Assembly: GCA_024275955.1 (NCBI GenBank) | Contig: JAJRYD010000054.1 | Span: 1 to 38,182, forward strand | From: Nitrospirota bacterium | GTDB taxonomy: Bacteria; Nitrospinota_A; UBA7883; JACRGQ01 | Length of the DNA: 38,182 bases | Direction: 5' to 3' | Part shown: in pieces, positions 16,501 to 24,113 of the stretch | How positions within the stretch are numbered: the first letter of the stretch is position 1 | Layout of the letters: every line of letters starts with the position of its first letter | The notes under the pieces: generated by a model | Told to the model about the DNA's origin: nothing | Databases searched by the model: none | What the model saw: the letters and a program-made list of their open reading frames with translations, nothing else | Program-made: the position numbers and the translations under genes

Positions 16501-16686
16501 GCTAACGACGGGGTGACTGCCGTCGAACAGCTTTTGGCTGACGATGGTTTTGGCGCAAAGCTTTTGTCGCAGGTGGCTAAGATGGAGTCGGGTGATTTTT
16601 CGGTAATACCAAAGGACTGCCTCTTCTGTAGGTTTAAAAGGGTCTGTAGGTATGAGGAAGTAAGGGACGTCGGTAAAGATGAGTAG
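13504..16686 (+). CDS. addB: AddB-like helicase/nuclease subunit
   Basis: A 1060-residue subunit of an AddAB-type double-strand-break resection enzyme. I see no Walker A near the N-terminus, so the helicase-like part appears inactive, as in RexB-type AddB. The C-terminal PD-(D/E)XK nuclease begins at SPSALENYSACPFRYFAGRL and has GTLIHAVLEEYY, the catalytic IRVVDYKYT and the Gln motif SFQMPIYM. Four Cys, C774 and C1039-x2-C1042-x5-C1048 (CLFCRFKRVC), match the Fe-S staple of AddB. It overlaps addA by 8 nt. ATG at 13504 has a poor ribosome binding site. Function: loads with AddA on DNA ends and trims the strands for RecA; recognition of a Chi-like site cannot be judged. Confidence 0.88.
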   Translation: MPEILEIYPTRLKVEDVLWERLAASGIKTGFTENLLTVGEFEKELICELVHVRPISEMERGLLLHDAVSGVELIRRDSFLAGLASSDGFIRSMGELIQQFKLGLLNHRELAKIKLFAPSKERWIKSVFERYEKSLKKYQLYDNADIRIKLIESLSDLKGAPRCLARFSELHFYDIFHYTPFRFELIRRLGIRMGVGEKLVIHFPLPDERRKAFDFVERDIQKFQSLEDMEGGLEIAFDTGGGDAKTALLNFSNLIFSEKEDENPLMAEKTADSLLITANSSRYREVEEVVSKIRSMEKGNWSDFCLVFRNLENYGSIVEDVFRRADIPLYLRRGLPVKNNPLVRSLLTVFTVIETDFDRDELVKLATSDYFSLLPHGSDSVALENLFIEAGIMNGPPASWKKRLAALPKKKLARLKKSSTVLKKILKLLSLIEKVAKSGRAETVLKNFKSAIKLLSIKPLKQADRYSIRDMSCHARFFELLNEMEKLLTKKELRATRFGWKDMERLLVNSLGNISVPEWSSRNHVYALNVHELAGRKFPHLFVCGLHDGEFPQKSTRGSILAEMEKKEFNKIHAETILRNLPHCKRGRQVFSRLGESWEEESFLFYLASRSATKKLFLSYSSSDMNGSDLVRSSFIDDVVTVFPGIKEESSKAVAIEKGYDEQIDRQAREAKLLRDLFNKDAEEADTIREYFEMFIGRKESGRLFSLSGVRSKMERERAGFYSQYYSKNEQAKRRSLSTVYTGKVGNLPQVAKFFSVVNAKGYSPSALENYSACPFRYFAGRLLECEPPEPPRADIERTAKGTLIHAVLEEYYGSPKKFFKRPILKPEKERVEKIIEIAESVFEKFEKEELKGDRELWKITKEHIKGALKLFIAHETGEFEKEPFTVLASEYRFGKGKPLFLSVSGRDIPLAGSVDRVDYLPKQKAIRVVDYKYTANHSKYKKLLKEEAFGDESFQMPIYMVAASAETFGGKRPDGVKNLLARYLSLKNEPDMSIPRGLANDGVTAVEQLLADDGFGAKLLSQVAKMESGDFSVIPKDCLFCRFKRVCRYEEVRDVGKDE

Positions 16687-19600
16687 TCAGTCCAAAAAGA
16701 TAATCAAGCATACAGGGGATAGCTGTATACGGGCCTCCGCTGGGACAGGCAAGACAAGCCTCTTGGTAGAGAAGTTCGTCCACCTGCTGAAGACGAAAGA
16801 CGATGACGGTAACTTTAGAGAAGTGAAAAATATTCTCGCGATAACTTTTACCGATAAAGCGGCAGACGAGATGAAAAGCAGAATAGCCTCTAAAATCCTA
16901 AAAGAGGCAAACAGACTATATAAAAACATAGAGAATAAAGAAAGTATCAAGACGGCAAAACATCTGCGGAAAAGCAGGAGGCGGATGTCGCAGTCGTATG
17001 TTTCTACCATCCACTCTTTTTGCGCCCGCGTCTTAAGAGAAAACCCTGTAGAAGCCGGCATAGATCCGCATTTTGAGATTATGGACGCGGAGCGTTCATC
17101 CCATCTACAGTCTGTTTTTCTTGAACGGTTTCTTCTCTCACGGCTAAGGAGCCGCGACCAGCTGGTGCTGGACCTTGCTTACAGGTACCGGTTCGATTCC
17201 GATTTTAAGATGGAGAGTTCCATAAAGAAGATGGTAAACGGCATCCTGCCTCTTATAAGAGCCTCTGGTTTAAAAAAGGCAGAGCTTACTGCTACTTATA
17301 AAAAGGAGCTGAAAAATATTTCCGGCAGGCTTGAATCGTGCCAAAGAGCAATAAACGAAACGCTTTTGGAGATGGAGCAGTTTGCCAACACAGACGCAAG
17401 GAAGAAAAAACTTGAAGGTTTAAAAAAAGGCTTGCCGATGCTTGACCCCAAAAAGGATATATATAGCGAAAAGAATTTAAAAAATCTTATCTGCCTTGAG
17501 CGATTCGCAAAAGGGTGGAGATTTAAAGCCGACGATGAGAAGAAGAAAGAAATAGAAGAGAGGTTAAAGGAAAACGTAATTCTATATAGGATGCTTGTGG
17601 TCTCTTCCCTTGCCGAAAAAAGCGCGAAACAGTTCGCGGAACTTATGGAGAGCTTTCATAATTATATGGAACTGAATGTTAAGCGGAGGGCGCGTCTTGA
17701 TTTTGACGATTTGCAGGAAAAGACATTGGAGCTTTTCCGCAGGAGCGATTCTGTGCGTGAGCATTATAAAAACCTTTTTCACCACGTTCTTGTGGACGAA
17801 TTTCAGGATGTAAACGGAATACAAAGAGACCTGCTCTGCCAGCTTGCCCCGCCGGGGAGTGGCAGGCTGTTTGTCGTTGGCGACGCGAAGCAGGCGATAT
17901 ATGGTTTTCGCGGCGGCGATATAGAGGTATTTAGAGACGTGGAGAATAAAATAAAAAACTGCGATGGCGGTAAGGTTTTCGATCTTACTATCAACTACCG
18001 TTCTAACAGCAGGCTTGTAGAGTTTGCCAACACTTTTTTCAAGGAAAACCATAGCGAGATATTTGCTGAGCATGATGCTTGCCTTCCTGAGCGCGGGAGT
18101 TCGGCTCTGCCGCCTATGGAGCATATAAAGCCTGCCGAGGCAGATGCCAGCGCCGACGAGGCTAGGCATAGAGAAGCAGGAATGATAGCGTCTCGAATAC
18201 GGGAGATGGTGGAACGCGAGAGAATGGAGATAGACGATAACGGCGTTCGGCGGCCGGTAAGATACCATGATATAGCGATACTTTTTCGTAAGTTTACATC
18301 GTTAGCCGTTTACGAAGCGTCATTGATGAATGGCGATATCCCTTATCTGATTCATAAAGGCAACGGATTTTACCGTAGCCAAGAGATAGCTGACCTGCTG
18401 TCTGTTCTTTCGTTTATAGATTGTCCGGGAGATATTGTTTCGTGGATAGCTATCCTCCGCTCGCCGTATGCCGGCTGTTCCGATGAGACGGTTTTAAAAC
18501 TTCGAAGAACTCCTCTGGGCAAGACTATCGAACCTTTGGCTTATCTCAAAAGCTCCAGCCTGCCGACAGATATTGTGGATGCTGTTGAGAGAGATAAGTT
18601 TTTGCTTTTTATAGAATGGGCAAAAGAGCTAATAGAACTTAAAGACAGAATGACCGTATCGGAAATTATTGAAACTGTTTTTGAGAGGAGTAGTATTACC
18701 GGCATACTCGGCGCGCAGTCTAACGGCTTGCAGAAAGTGGCGAATGTTTTAAAGCTGATAGAAATGGCGAGGATGATGGAAAAAGATCATACTGTAACGC
18801 TTAAAAACTTTGTCAGGCGGATGATGAAATCGTACGACAGTGAGGAAGGCGAGGCTTTTGCCGCGGTAGCTTTAGAGGATGACGACGCGGTAAAAATAAT
18901 GACGGTGCATCAGAGCAAGGGGCTGGAGTTTCCTGTTGTCTTTCTTGTTGATATAGATTCCATGACGCAGTGGAGCGGTCTCGGTCTTTTGTTTAATCCG
19001 AGTATGGGGCTTGCCGTTAAATATGTGGAGGAAGGTTCGCTTAAAACTTACGAAGGAAACGTTTACGATGAAATAAAAAAGGCGAATAAAGAGAAGGAAG
19101 AGAAAGGCGACTCGGCAAGGCTCTTTTATGTCGCCTGTACTAGAGCGAGGGAAAGGCTTATTTTAAGCGGCGGAAAGGCAGGAAAAAAGAACGGCCTCGC
19201 GGAAAAAATCAGCATTGTAAAAGCGCTTCATCCAGATTTTTTTTACTTGCCGTCAGTGGCGCAGACTGCCGCGGTTGCCGAAAGGGTAGGCAGGTCAGCG
19301 TATGACGCGGTCTGTTCTTCGCCGTTATCTAGAAAAGTTAGTGTAGATAAACCGGTCAAAGACGGCAAAACTGACAAGCCTCCTGCTGGCATGAAGCTTA
19401 CGTTTTCGGCAGGCTCTCTTGTTGCTTATGCCGGTTGTCGGCGGCTCTACCTTTTAGAAAGGTTATACAGGGTAGGCATGCCGCCCGAAATGCCTGAAAC
19501 AAAATTCAATGCCGCAGAGACGGGCGAGGCGGTTCACGCGGTAATAGAAAGGCTCGATTTTGGTTTTAATAAAAAAGATTTTCTACGCTTCGTTGCAAAC

Positions 19601-20167
19601 TGCGTGAAAGATAAATTTCCACGAAGGCATAACGCGTTGTCGAAAACAGTTGCCGGAGAGCTAGGCAGTCTTTACGGAGTTGGGTTGTTTGAAAAGCTGA
19701 GGTCTGGAGAACTGACAGATTCCGGCAGGGAGGTGCCTTTTAAGTCTGTTTTAAAAACTAACGGCATGCTTTCTATCGTAAGCGGTAAGGTAGATATGCT
19801 TTTACGAGACGCAAAAGGTTTTCCTTTTATTGTCGATTTTAAATATTCGGCCTATGATGGCAGGCTAAAAGAGAGAAACCGTTTTCAGCTGGAACTTTAC
19901 GCTCTCTTTACAGCGAAAGGTTTTGGGGTAGACGCGGTAACCTGCGCGCTTGTTTACATAAAAGGTAAAAAGCCAAAAATAGTGGAATGGAAGCTTGGTA
20001 AAGAGGAACTGGAAAAAGTGGAAAAAAAGGCTGGTGAAGCGTTAGCCGGCATTGTGAAGCTTGAAGAAGATGCGAGGAGATATTATATGGGTGCCGGTCT
20101 CTTTGACAGGTTTAAAGGGGATAGCTGTCCAGACAGCCGTTGCCGGTTCAAAACTTTTTGTATTTAG
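16679..20167 (+). CDS. addA: AddA-like ATP-dependent helicase/nuclease subunit
   Basis: A 1162-residue UvrD-family helicase fused to a nuclease. Helicase motifs in order: RASAGTGKTSLLVEKF (motif I), ITFTDKAADEMKSRI (Ia), STIHSFCARVLRE, LVDEFQDVNGIQ (II), VVGDAKQAIYGFRGGD (III), INYRSNSRLVEF (IV), VHQSKGLEFPVVFL (V) and FYVACTRARERLIL (VI). The nuclease has HAVIERLDF, GKVDMLL, FIVDFKYS and QLELYAL, the PD-(D/E)XK set. A Cys in YAGCRRLYLL (C920) plus a C-terminal set C1150-x4-C1155-x5-C1161 mirror the Fe-S staple of AddB-type nucleases, which is not expected for AddA. The gene starts within the last codons of addB, so the subunits are coupled. Confidence 0.93.
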   Translation: MSSQSKKIIKHTGDSCIRASAGTGKTSLLVEKFVHLLKTKDDDGNFREVKNILAITFTDKAADEMKSRIASKILKEANRLYKNIENKESIKTAKHLRKSRRRMSQSYVSTIHSFCARVLRENPVEAGIDPHFEIMDAERSSHLQSVFLERFLLSRLRSRDQLVLDLAYRYRFDSDFKMESSIKKMVNGILPLIRASGLKKAELTATYKKELKNISGRLESCQRAINETLLEMEQFANTDARKKKLEGLKKGLPMLDPKKDIYSEKNLKNLICLERFAKGWRFKADDEKKKEIEERLKENVILYRMLVVSSLAEKSAKQFAELMESFHNYMELNVKRRARLDFDDLQEKTLELFRRSDSVREHYKNLFHHVLVDEFQDVNGIQRDLLCQLAPPGSGRLFVVGDAKQAIYGFRGGDIEVFRDVENKIKNCDGGKVFDLTINYRSNSRLVEFANTFFKENHSEIFAEHDACLPERGSSALPPMEHIKPAEADASADEARHREAGMIASRIREMVERERMEIDDNGVRRPVRYHDIAILFRKFTSLAVYEASLMNGDIPYLIHKGNGFYRSQEIADLLSVLSFIDCPGDIVSWIAILRSPYAGCSDETVLKLRRTPLGKTIEPLAYLKSSSLPTDIVDAVERDKFLLFIEWAKELIELKDRMTVSEIIETVFERSSITGILGAQSNGLQKVANVLKLIEMARMMEKDHTVTLKNFVRRMMKSYDSEEGEAFAAVALEDDDAVKIMTVHQSKGLEFPVVFLVDIDSMTQWSGLGLLFNPSMGLAVKYVEEGSLKTYEGNVYDEIKKANKEKEEKGDSARLFYVACTRARERLILSGGKAGKKNGLAEKISIVKALHPDFFYLPSVAQTAAVAERVGRSAYDAVCSSPLSRKVSVDKPVKDGKTDKPPAGMKLTFSAGSLVAYAGCRRLYLLERLYRVGMPPEMPETKFNAAETGEAVHAVIERLDFGFNKKDFLRFVANCVKDKFPRRHNALSKTVAGELGSLYGVGLFEKLRSGELTDSGREVPFKSVLKTNGMLSIVSGKVDMLLRDAKGFPFIVDFKYSAYDGRLKERNRFQLELYALFTAKGFGVDAVTCALVYIKGKKPKIVEWKLGKEELEKVEKKAGEALAGIVKLEEDARRYYMGAGLFDRFKGDSCPDSRCRFKTFCI

Positions 20168-20210
20168 TCGTCCCTGAAAAAGCCGTTTATTGTTTAAACG
20201 ATTATAAGAA

Positions 20211-20326
20211 CCTTCCCCTTTTTAAGAAGGGAAGGCGGCGTTAGCCTGTCGAACGTCGGAATGGTTACCGATAAGAACCACCCCCGCCCTTCGGGTGGCC
20301 CCTCCTTTTGCTTCGCTAAGGAGGGG
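20211..20326. repeat. Three GC-rich hairpins after addA
   Basis: CCTTCCC...GGGAAGG (20211-20235), CCACCC...GGGTGG (20278-20298) and the perfect 9-bp stem CCCCTCCTT...AAGGAGGGG (20299-20326) form a hairpin cluster between the convergent addA and dxs genes. The last two are of the type seen as dispersed intergenic repeats in many genomes. They may also stop transcripts from addA. No gene overlaps them. Confidence 0.55.
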
Positions 20327-20571
20327 AGAATAACCTTGAGTTTAATAACCATGTTTTTGATTACTTCTTCATTTTCCTTGCGATTTCCAAAGAGTTTAAA
20401 ACCGATATTAAGCTTTATTGGCAGTATGAAACAACTTTTTGCAGGAACGGCTGTGTAGTTTTATAGTCGTTCCTCACTCTTAGATTGAATCTGTTGGTAT
20501 TCAGTTGTGAGGTGCCGGTTGGGCCATAGCCCATACAAGTCAGCACTTTGCGCCTGCTCCTATGCAGGGGA
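20327..20571. other. Gene-free spacer
   Basis: I see no gene or strong signal here. A short stem GGGC-cata-GCCC lies at 20521-20532. Bases 20557-20570 extend the inverted repeat of the element that follows. Confidence 0.4.
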
Positions 20572-20690
20572 CTGTTTCCAAAAGAGTTTTTTCAGCATTT
20601 TAAGGAGAAGTTCATTTTCTAACTTTTTAGAAATAGAGCCTTTAGGGATTGGTAATTTGTAGAAAAATCAAATTTATCTCATTCGGCAAG
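20572..20690 (-). repeat. Copy 3 of the 120-bp inverted-repeat-ended element
   Basis: This segment, 119 bp, is the reverse-orientation relative of 2293-2413 and 32560-32678. It begins CTGTTTCC and ends GGCAAG, slightly degraded from CTGTTGCC/GGCAACAG. The shared block AAAATCAAATTTATC with ATTCGGCAA at its right end matches copy 1 closely. Flanks extend the inverted repeat: CTCCT...CAGGGG on the left and CCCCTACAGGAGGAG on the right. It lies in the convergent addA-dxs spacer. Confidence 0.7.
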
Positions 20691-20717
20691 CCCCTACAGG
20701 AGGAGTGAGGGCTTCCA

Positions 20718-20931
20718 TCAACGTTTTTCAAAAGCCGCTTTTTCGGGCGAGTCTTTTCCGTCAGGGCTTGGGGATAACTCATAGACAAGAGATAGCTCTG
20801 CCGGCACGAGGTAAGCGTCCCCCGTCTGCAAGGCGGCAACGGCGCGTTTACGAAACTCTAGTTCTGGCACAAATAACCTCTTCGCCTGCGAGGGCTACCG
20901 CATGCGTTGCCTCTTCTACGCGCCCGCGCGG
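20718..20931 (-). pseudogene. Decayed reading frame behind dxs (possibly tlyA remnant)
   Basis: Reading on in the dxs frame past its TAG gives PRGRVEEATHAVALAGEEVI then a stop at 20848. A second frame, opening at GTG 20870, continues as VPELEFRKRAVAALQTGDAY for about 50 codons to a TGA at 20718. The piece EATHAVALAGEEVI resembles the S4-domain pattern (R.A..LI.AGEV.V) of TlyA-type rRNA methyltransferases, whose gene often follows dxs. The resemblance is short, so this is a tentative call; it could also be non-coding spacer. Confidence 0.27.
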
Positions 20932-22854
20932 CTACTGTAGCCGATGTGTTTGTGCGGTGCTTGGAAGCTTTGAAACATTGTCGGTGTTTTTTATAAAGTC
21001 GAGAGATGCTTTGTAAATGCCGTCGGCATCGAGCTGGTATTTTTTTCTGCTGCTTTCCTGCGAAGCATGGCGAACGAACTCGTCCGGCACGCCGAGTGAT
21101 TTGCCCTGTATCGTTCCAAGGCCGATAGCGCGAAGCTCCTCGAAAACGGCTGAGCCAAACCCGCCTTTGAGAACATTTTCTTCTACGGTAATAATCTTGC
21201 CGCAGGTTTTGGCCCACTGTGATATCAGCTTTGTGTCGAGTGGTTTTGCAAACCGCGCGTTGATTACCGCTACAGATATCTTTTTTGTCTCTTCCAGCTT
21301 TTCCGCCGCCGCCATCGCTGTCGGCACTTTGTTGCCGATAGCGCATATAAGCAGGTCGGTTCCTTCGCGCAAAAGTTCCGCCTCGCCGATTTTTATACTC
21401 TTAAATTCCTGATCAAGCGGTACGCCTATCACCTCTCCGCGCGGGTAGCGGACTGCCACAGGGCCGTCATGCCTTGCGGCGGTATATATCATATGCTGGA
21501 GTTCGTTTTCATCTTTGGGAGCCATCAGAGTGATGTTCGGCATTTCCCGTAAAAAAGAGATATCGAAGAGCCCTTGGTGAGTAGAACCATCGTCTCCCAC
21601 TATCCCCGCTCTATCTACCGCGAATGTTACGGGAAGGTTCATGTTGCATACGTCGTGCAGTAGCTGGTCGTACGCGCGCTGAAGAAAGGTGGAATAGATA
21701 GCGACTATAGGTCTAAAACCATCCGCCGCCATAGCTCCGGCGAACGTAACAGCGTGCTGTTCGGATATCCAGACATCGAAAAGCCTTTCGGGAAATCTTT
21801 TTGAAAATTCTACAAGCCCTGTACCGTCTATCATGGCGGCTGTTATGGCGACTATCTTTTCGTCATTCTCGGCAAGTGCTACTATAGATTTTGAGAATAT
21901 AGATGTGTATGAAGCTTTTTTAGGTTTTACTTTATCTCCAGTGGAAATAGTGAATGGGCCGGTTCCGTGGAACGGGCCGGGGTTTTCTTCTGCTGGTTTA
22001 TACCCCTTTCCTTTTTGCGTAACGATATGGATGATACGAGGCCCTTTAAGTTTTTTTACGCTCTTTAGCGTGTCGTTTAAAAACTGGAAGTTATGCCCCT
22101 CTATAGGGCCGAAATATTTGAACCCAAAATCTTCAAAAATCCGCCCCGGAACGAAAATCCCCTTAACAGCCTCTTCGATGCGGTGCGCGAGGCCAGTAAC
22201 CTGTTTACCAACGCCTGGTATCATAGATAGAACGTGGTCTACCTCGCCTTTCATTTTATTGTAGAGGTTGCCGCTTATTATGTTATTAAGGTGGGCCGAG
22301 AGCGCGCCGACATTGGGAGATATAGACATCTCGTTATCGTTGAGGATTACGATAATATCTTTTTGCAATGCTCCAGCGTTGTTTAGGCCTTCAAAAGAAA
22401 GGCCAGATGTCATAGAGCCGTCTCCGATAAATGCTACAACATCGTGCTTCTCTTTTTTTAAATCTCTAGCCGCCGCAAAGCCAAGCGCGGAAGATATAGA
22501 TGTTCCGGCGTGGCCTGTGTCGAAATGGTCGTACCTGCTTTCGCTCCTGCGGGGGAAGCCGGAGATGCCGTTTTCCTGCCTGAGTGTGTGAAACTGTTCA
22601 AACCTGCCGGTAAGAAGCTTGTGCGCGTAGCATTGATGCCCCACGTCCCAGATGATTTTATCTTTTGAAAAATCGAACAGACGGTGAAGCGATATCGTAA
22701 GCTCCACCACGCCGAGGCTGGGGGAGAGGTGTCCTCCGTTTTTGGATACAACCTCTATTATTTTTGTTCTCATCTCTTTTGCCAGCACACCCAGTTCGTC
22801 TATCGAAAGGTTTTCAAGCTCTCTTGGCGATTTTAGGTTTTGGAGAATAGGCAT
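20932..22854 (-). CDS. dxs: 1-deoxy-D-xylulose-5-phosphate synthase
   Basis: Dxs joins pyruvate and glyceraldehyde 3-phosphate in the first step of the MEP isoprenoid pathway, using thiamine diphosphate. The 640-residue protein has normal length. Seen: HLSPSLGVVELTISLHRLFD, WDVGHQCYAHKLLTGR, the TPP/Mg motif GDGSMTSGLSFEGLNNAG, NDNEMSISPNVGALS, the transketolase pyrimidine domain with VTFAGAMAADG and DRAGIVGDDGSTHQG, and PVAVRYPRGE. The C-terminus (STAQTHRLQ) is a little longer than usual. The start overlaps the ispA stop as TAATG, so translation is coupled. It is the third gene of xseB-ispA-dxs; decayed sequence follows. Confidence 0.97.
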   Translation of the reverse strand: MPILQNLKSPRELENLSIDELGVLAKEMRTKIIEVVSKNGGHLSPSLGVVELTISLHRLFDFSKDKIIWDVGHQCYAHKLLTGRFEQFHTLRQENGISGFPRRSESRYDHFDTGHAGTSISSALGFAAARDLKKEKHDVVAFIGDGSMTSGLSFEGLNNAGALQKDIIVILNDNEMSISPNVGALSAHLNNIISGNLYNKMKGEVDHVLSMIPGVGKQVTGLAHRIEEAVKGIFVPGRIFEDFGFKYFGPIEGHNFQFLNDTLKSVKKLKGPRIIHIVTQKGKGYKPAEENPGPFHGTGPFTISTGDKVKPKKASYTSIFSKSIVALAENDEKIVAITAAMIDGTGLVEFSKRFPERLFDVWISEQHAVTFAGAMAADGFRPIVAIYSTFLQRAYDQLLHDVCNMNLPVTFAVDRAGIVGDDGSTHQGLFDISFLREMPNITLMAPKDENELQHMIYTAARHDGPVAVRYPRGEVIGVPLDQEFKSIKIGEAELLREGTDLLICAIGNKVPTAMAAAEKLEETKKISVAVINARFAKPLDTKLISQWAKTCGKIITVEENVLKGGFGSAVFEELRAIGLGTIQGKSLGVPDEFVRHASQESSRKKYQLDADGIYKASLDFIKNTDNVSKLPSTAQTHRLQ

Positions 22855-23741
22855 TAGTGTTTTCTCTCTCCTATAAATTTCGCGATTGTTACAAGAATTT
22901 TAGAGTCGCCCTTTAGTTTTAAAGCGGTCTCGACAGCTCGGTCTACCATCTCGTCGGCCAGTTTTTTCGACTTTTCGAGGCCAAGAAGCGACGGGTAGGT
23001 CATTTTCTTTCTATCTTCGTCGCTTCCAGCCGGTTTGCCTAGTTTTTCCGTATTGCCGGTAACATCTAGTATGTCGTCCACTATCTGGAACGCATGTCCC
23101 ACGCTTTGGCCGTAAATGTTCAAAAGGCTAAGCTCCTCATCGCCAGCGCCTCCTATTATGCCGCCTGCCTCCACAGCCGCCGTAATCATCGCTCCTGTTT
23201 TGCGGGTATGAATGTATTCAAGTTTTTTAATGTCGCCGCTGGAGTCTTCGCACTCCATATCTACTTCCTGTCCGCCGACGGTACCTTCGGCGCCGACAGC
23301 TTTTGCTATGCGGTTGAGCAGTTTTATTTGCGTTTCAGGTTTAATATGATGTCCGTTTGGCTGTGGTTCGGATATCACCTCGAAAGCGAGCGTCAGCAGT
23401 CCGTCTCCGGCCAGTATCGCTGTAGCCTCGCCGAACTTTTTGTGGTTGGTCGGCATTCCGCGCCGCAGTTCGTCGTCGTCCATCGCCGGCAGGTCGTCGT
23501 GGATAAGTGTGTAGGTATGTATCAGCTCAAACGCGGCGGCGGTAGGGTAGGCAGATTTTCTGTCTCCCCCCACGCTCTCGGCAGAGGCGATAACCAGCAT
23601 AGGCCTTAGCCGTTTTCCGCCAGCGAATGTAGAGTAAGCCATTGATTCAAGCAACTTTTTTGGGATGTCGCTTCGGGCTTTAAAAATACGGTGAAGCTCG
23701 GCATCTACTTCGCTACCGATTTCCTTAAAAAGGGAGTTCAT
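22854..23741 (-). CDS. ispA: Polyprenyl (farnesyl/geranylgeranyl) diphosphate synthase
   Basis: A 295-residue all-helical prenyltransferase that condenses isopentenyl diphosphate with allylic diphosphates. First Asp-rich motif: HDDLPAMDDDELRRG (DDx2-4D form typical of bacterial short-chain synthases). Second: QIVDDILD, with Lys in the following KLGKPAGSDEDRKK segment and KMTYPSLLG. GGKRLRPMLV near residue 50 binds substrate diphosphate. I chose ATG 23741 (MNSLFKEIG) instead of the longer frame because it follows GGACCAGG and fits family length; the upstream extension is xseB read out of frame. It overlaps xseB by 17 nt and dxs by 1 nt. Farnesyl versus geranylgeranyl product cannot be fixed from sequence alone. 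Confidence 0.93.
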   Translation of the reverse strand: MNSLFKEIGSEVDAELHRIFKARSDIPKKLLESMAYSTFAGGKRLRPMLVIASAESVGGDRKSAYPTAAAFELIHTYTLIHDDLPAMDDDELRRGMPTNHKKFGEATAILAGDGLLTLAFEVISEPQPNGHHIKPETQIKLLNRIAKAVGAEGTVGGQEVDMECEDSSGDIKKLEYIHTRKTGAMITAAVEAGGIIGGAGDEELSLLNIYGQSVGHAFQIVDDILDVTGNTEKLGKPAGSDEDRKKMTYPSLLGLEKSKKLADEMVDRAVETALKLKGDSKILVTIAKFIGERKH

Positions 23742-23970
23742 CCTGGTCCGTTTTTTCGCCCTCTTCCAGAGCTTTAGTGGAGAGATTCCCGTTGTTATCC
23801 TTAACAAGTTTTTCGATTTTCTTTTCGGCCGCAGAGAGGTGGGACCGGCAAAGCTTTACCATTTTTATCCCTTCTTCAAACATTTTGAGCGATTTTTCCA
23901 GCTCCATCTCGCCACCTTCCAGCTTGCCGACTATCTCTTCCAGCTTTTCGAGCGCTTTTTCGAATTTCAT
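23725..23970 (-). CDS. xseB: Exodeoxyribonuclease VII small subunit
   Basis: XseB is the small helical-hairpin subunit of exonuclease VII, which degrades single-stranded DNA with XseA. The 81-residue product has the family pattern FEKALEKLEEIVGKLEGGEM followed by ELEKSLKMFEEGIKMVKLCR and a second helix with AAEKKIEKLV. The ATG at 23970 follows GGAG at 6 nt; an in-frame ATG at 23985 lacks a site. xseA is not in this window. It begins the xseB-ispA-dxs operon, a conserved gene order, with a promoter about 20 nt upstream. Confidence 0.93.
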   Translation of the reverse strand: MKFEKALEKLEEIVGKLEGGEMELEKSLKMFEEGIKMVKLCRSHLSAAEKKIEKLVKDNNGNLSTKALEEGEKTDQDELPF

Positions 23971-23991
23971 AGTTTCTCCAGTCATCAGGGG

Positions 23992-24020
23992 ATTATAACC
24001 TTTTGTTCCCTATTTTTAAA
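23992..24020 (-). promoter_or_regulatory. Promoter of xseB-ispA-dxs
   Basis: On the minus strand TTTAAA (24020-24015), a 17-nt spacer and TATAAT (23997-23992) stand about 20 nt before the xseB start. The -10 is perfect and the -35 matches 4 of 6 positions. Confidence 0.5.
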
Positions 24021-24024
24021 TATT

Positions 24025-24056
24025 TAGAGTTTTTGACGATATAGAGTTTTTGACGA
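24025..24056. repeat. Tandem 15-bp direct repeat upstream of the isoprenoid operon
   Basis: TAGAGTTTTTGACGA occurs at 24025-24039 and again at 24042-24056, a 17-nt period, just upstream of the xseB promoter -35 box. The near-helical spacing suits two activator or repressor sites. It may also be a simple duplication. Confidence 0.5.
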
Positions 24057-24113
24057 ATCGGCACCTAATATGCGGGAAAAAAGGGGAGTGCCGATTATTT
24101 CCAAAACAGGCAA

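Noticed and set aside
13504-20167. AddB/AddA as Cas4-like or defence-island nuclease-helicase
   Set aside because: Full UvrD motif set, subunit lengths and the gene pair match AddAB recombination enzymes; no defence genes adjoin.
20823-20839. 16-bp match (GCGCCGTTGCCGCCTT, inverted) to the spacer near 10260
   Set aside because: Flanks do not align and such a match is not very unlikely by chance in this base composition.
20858-21346. 162-codon minus-strand frame
   Set aside because: It overlaps the well-supported dxs gene in another frame and is Arg-rich without structure.
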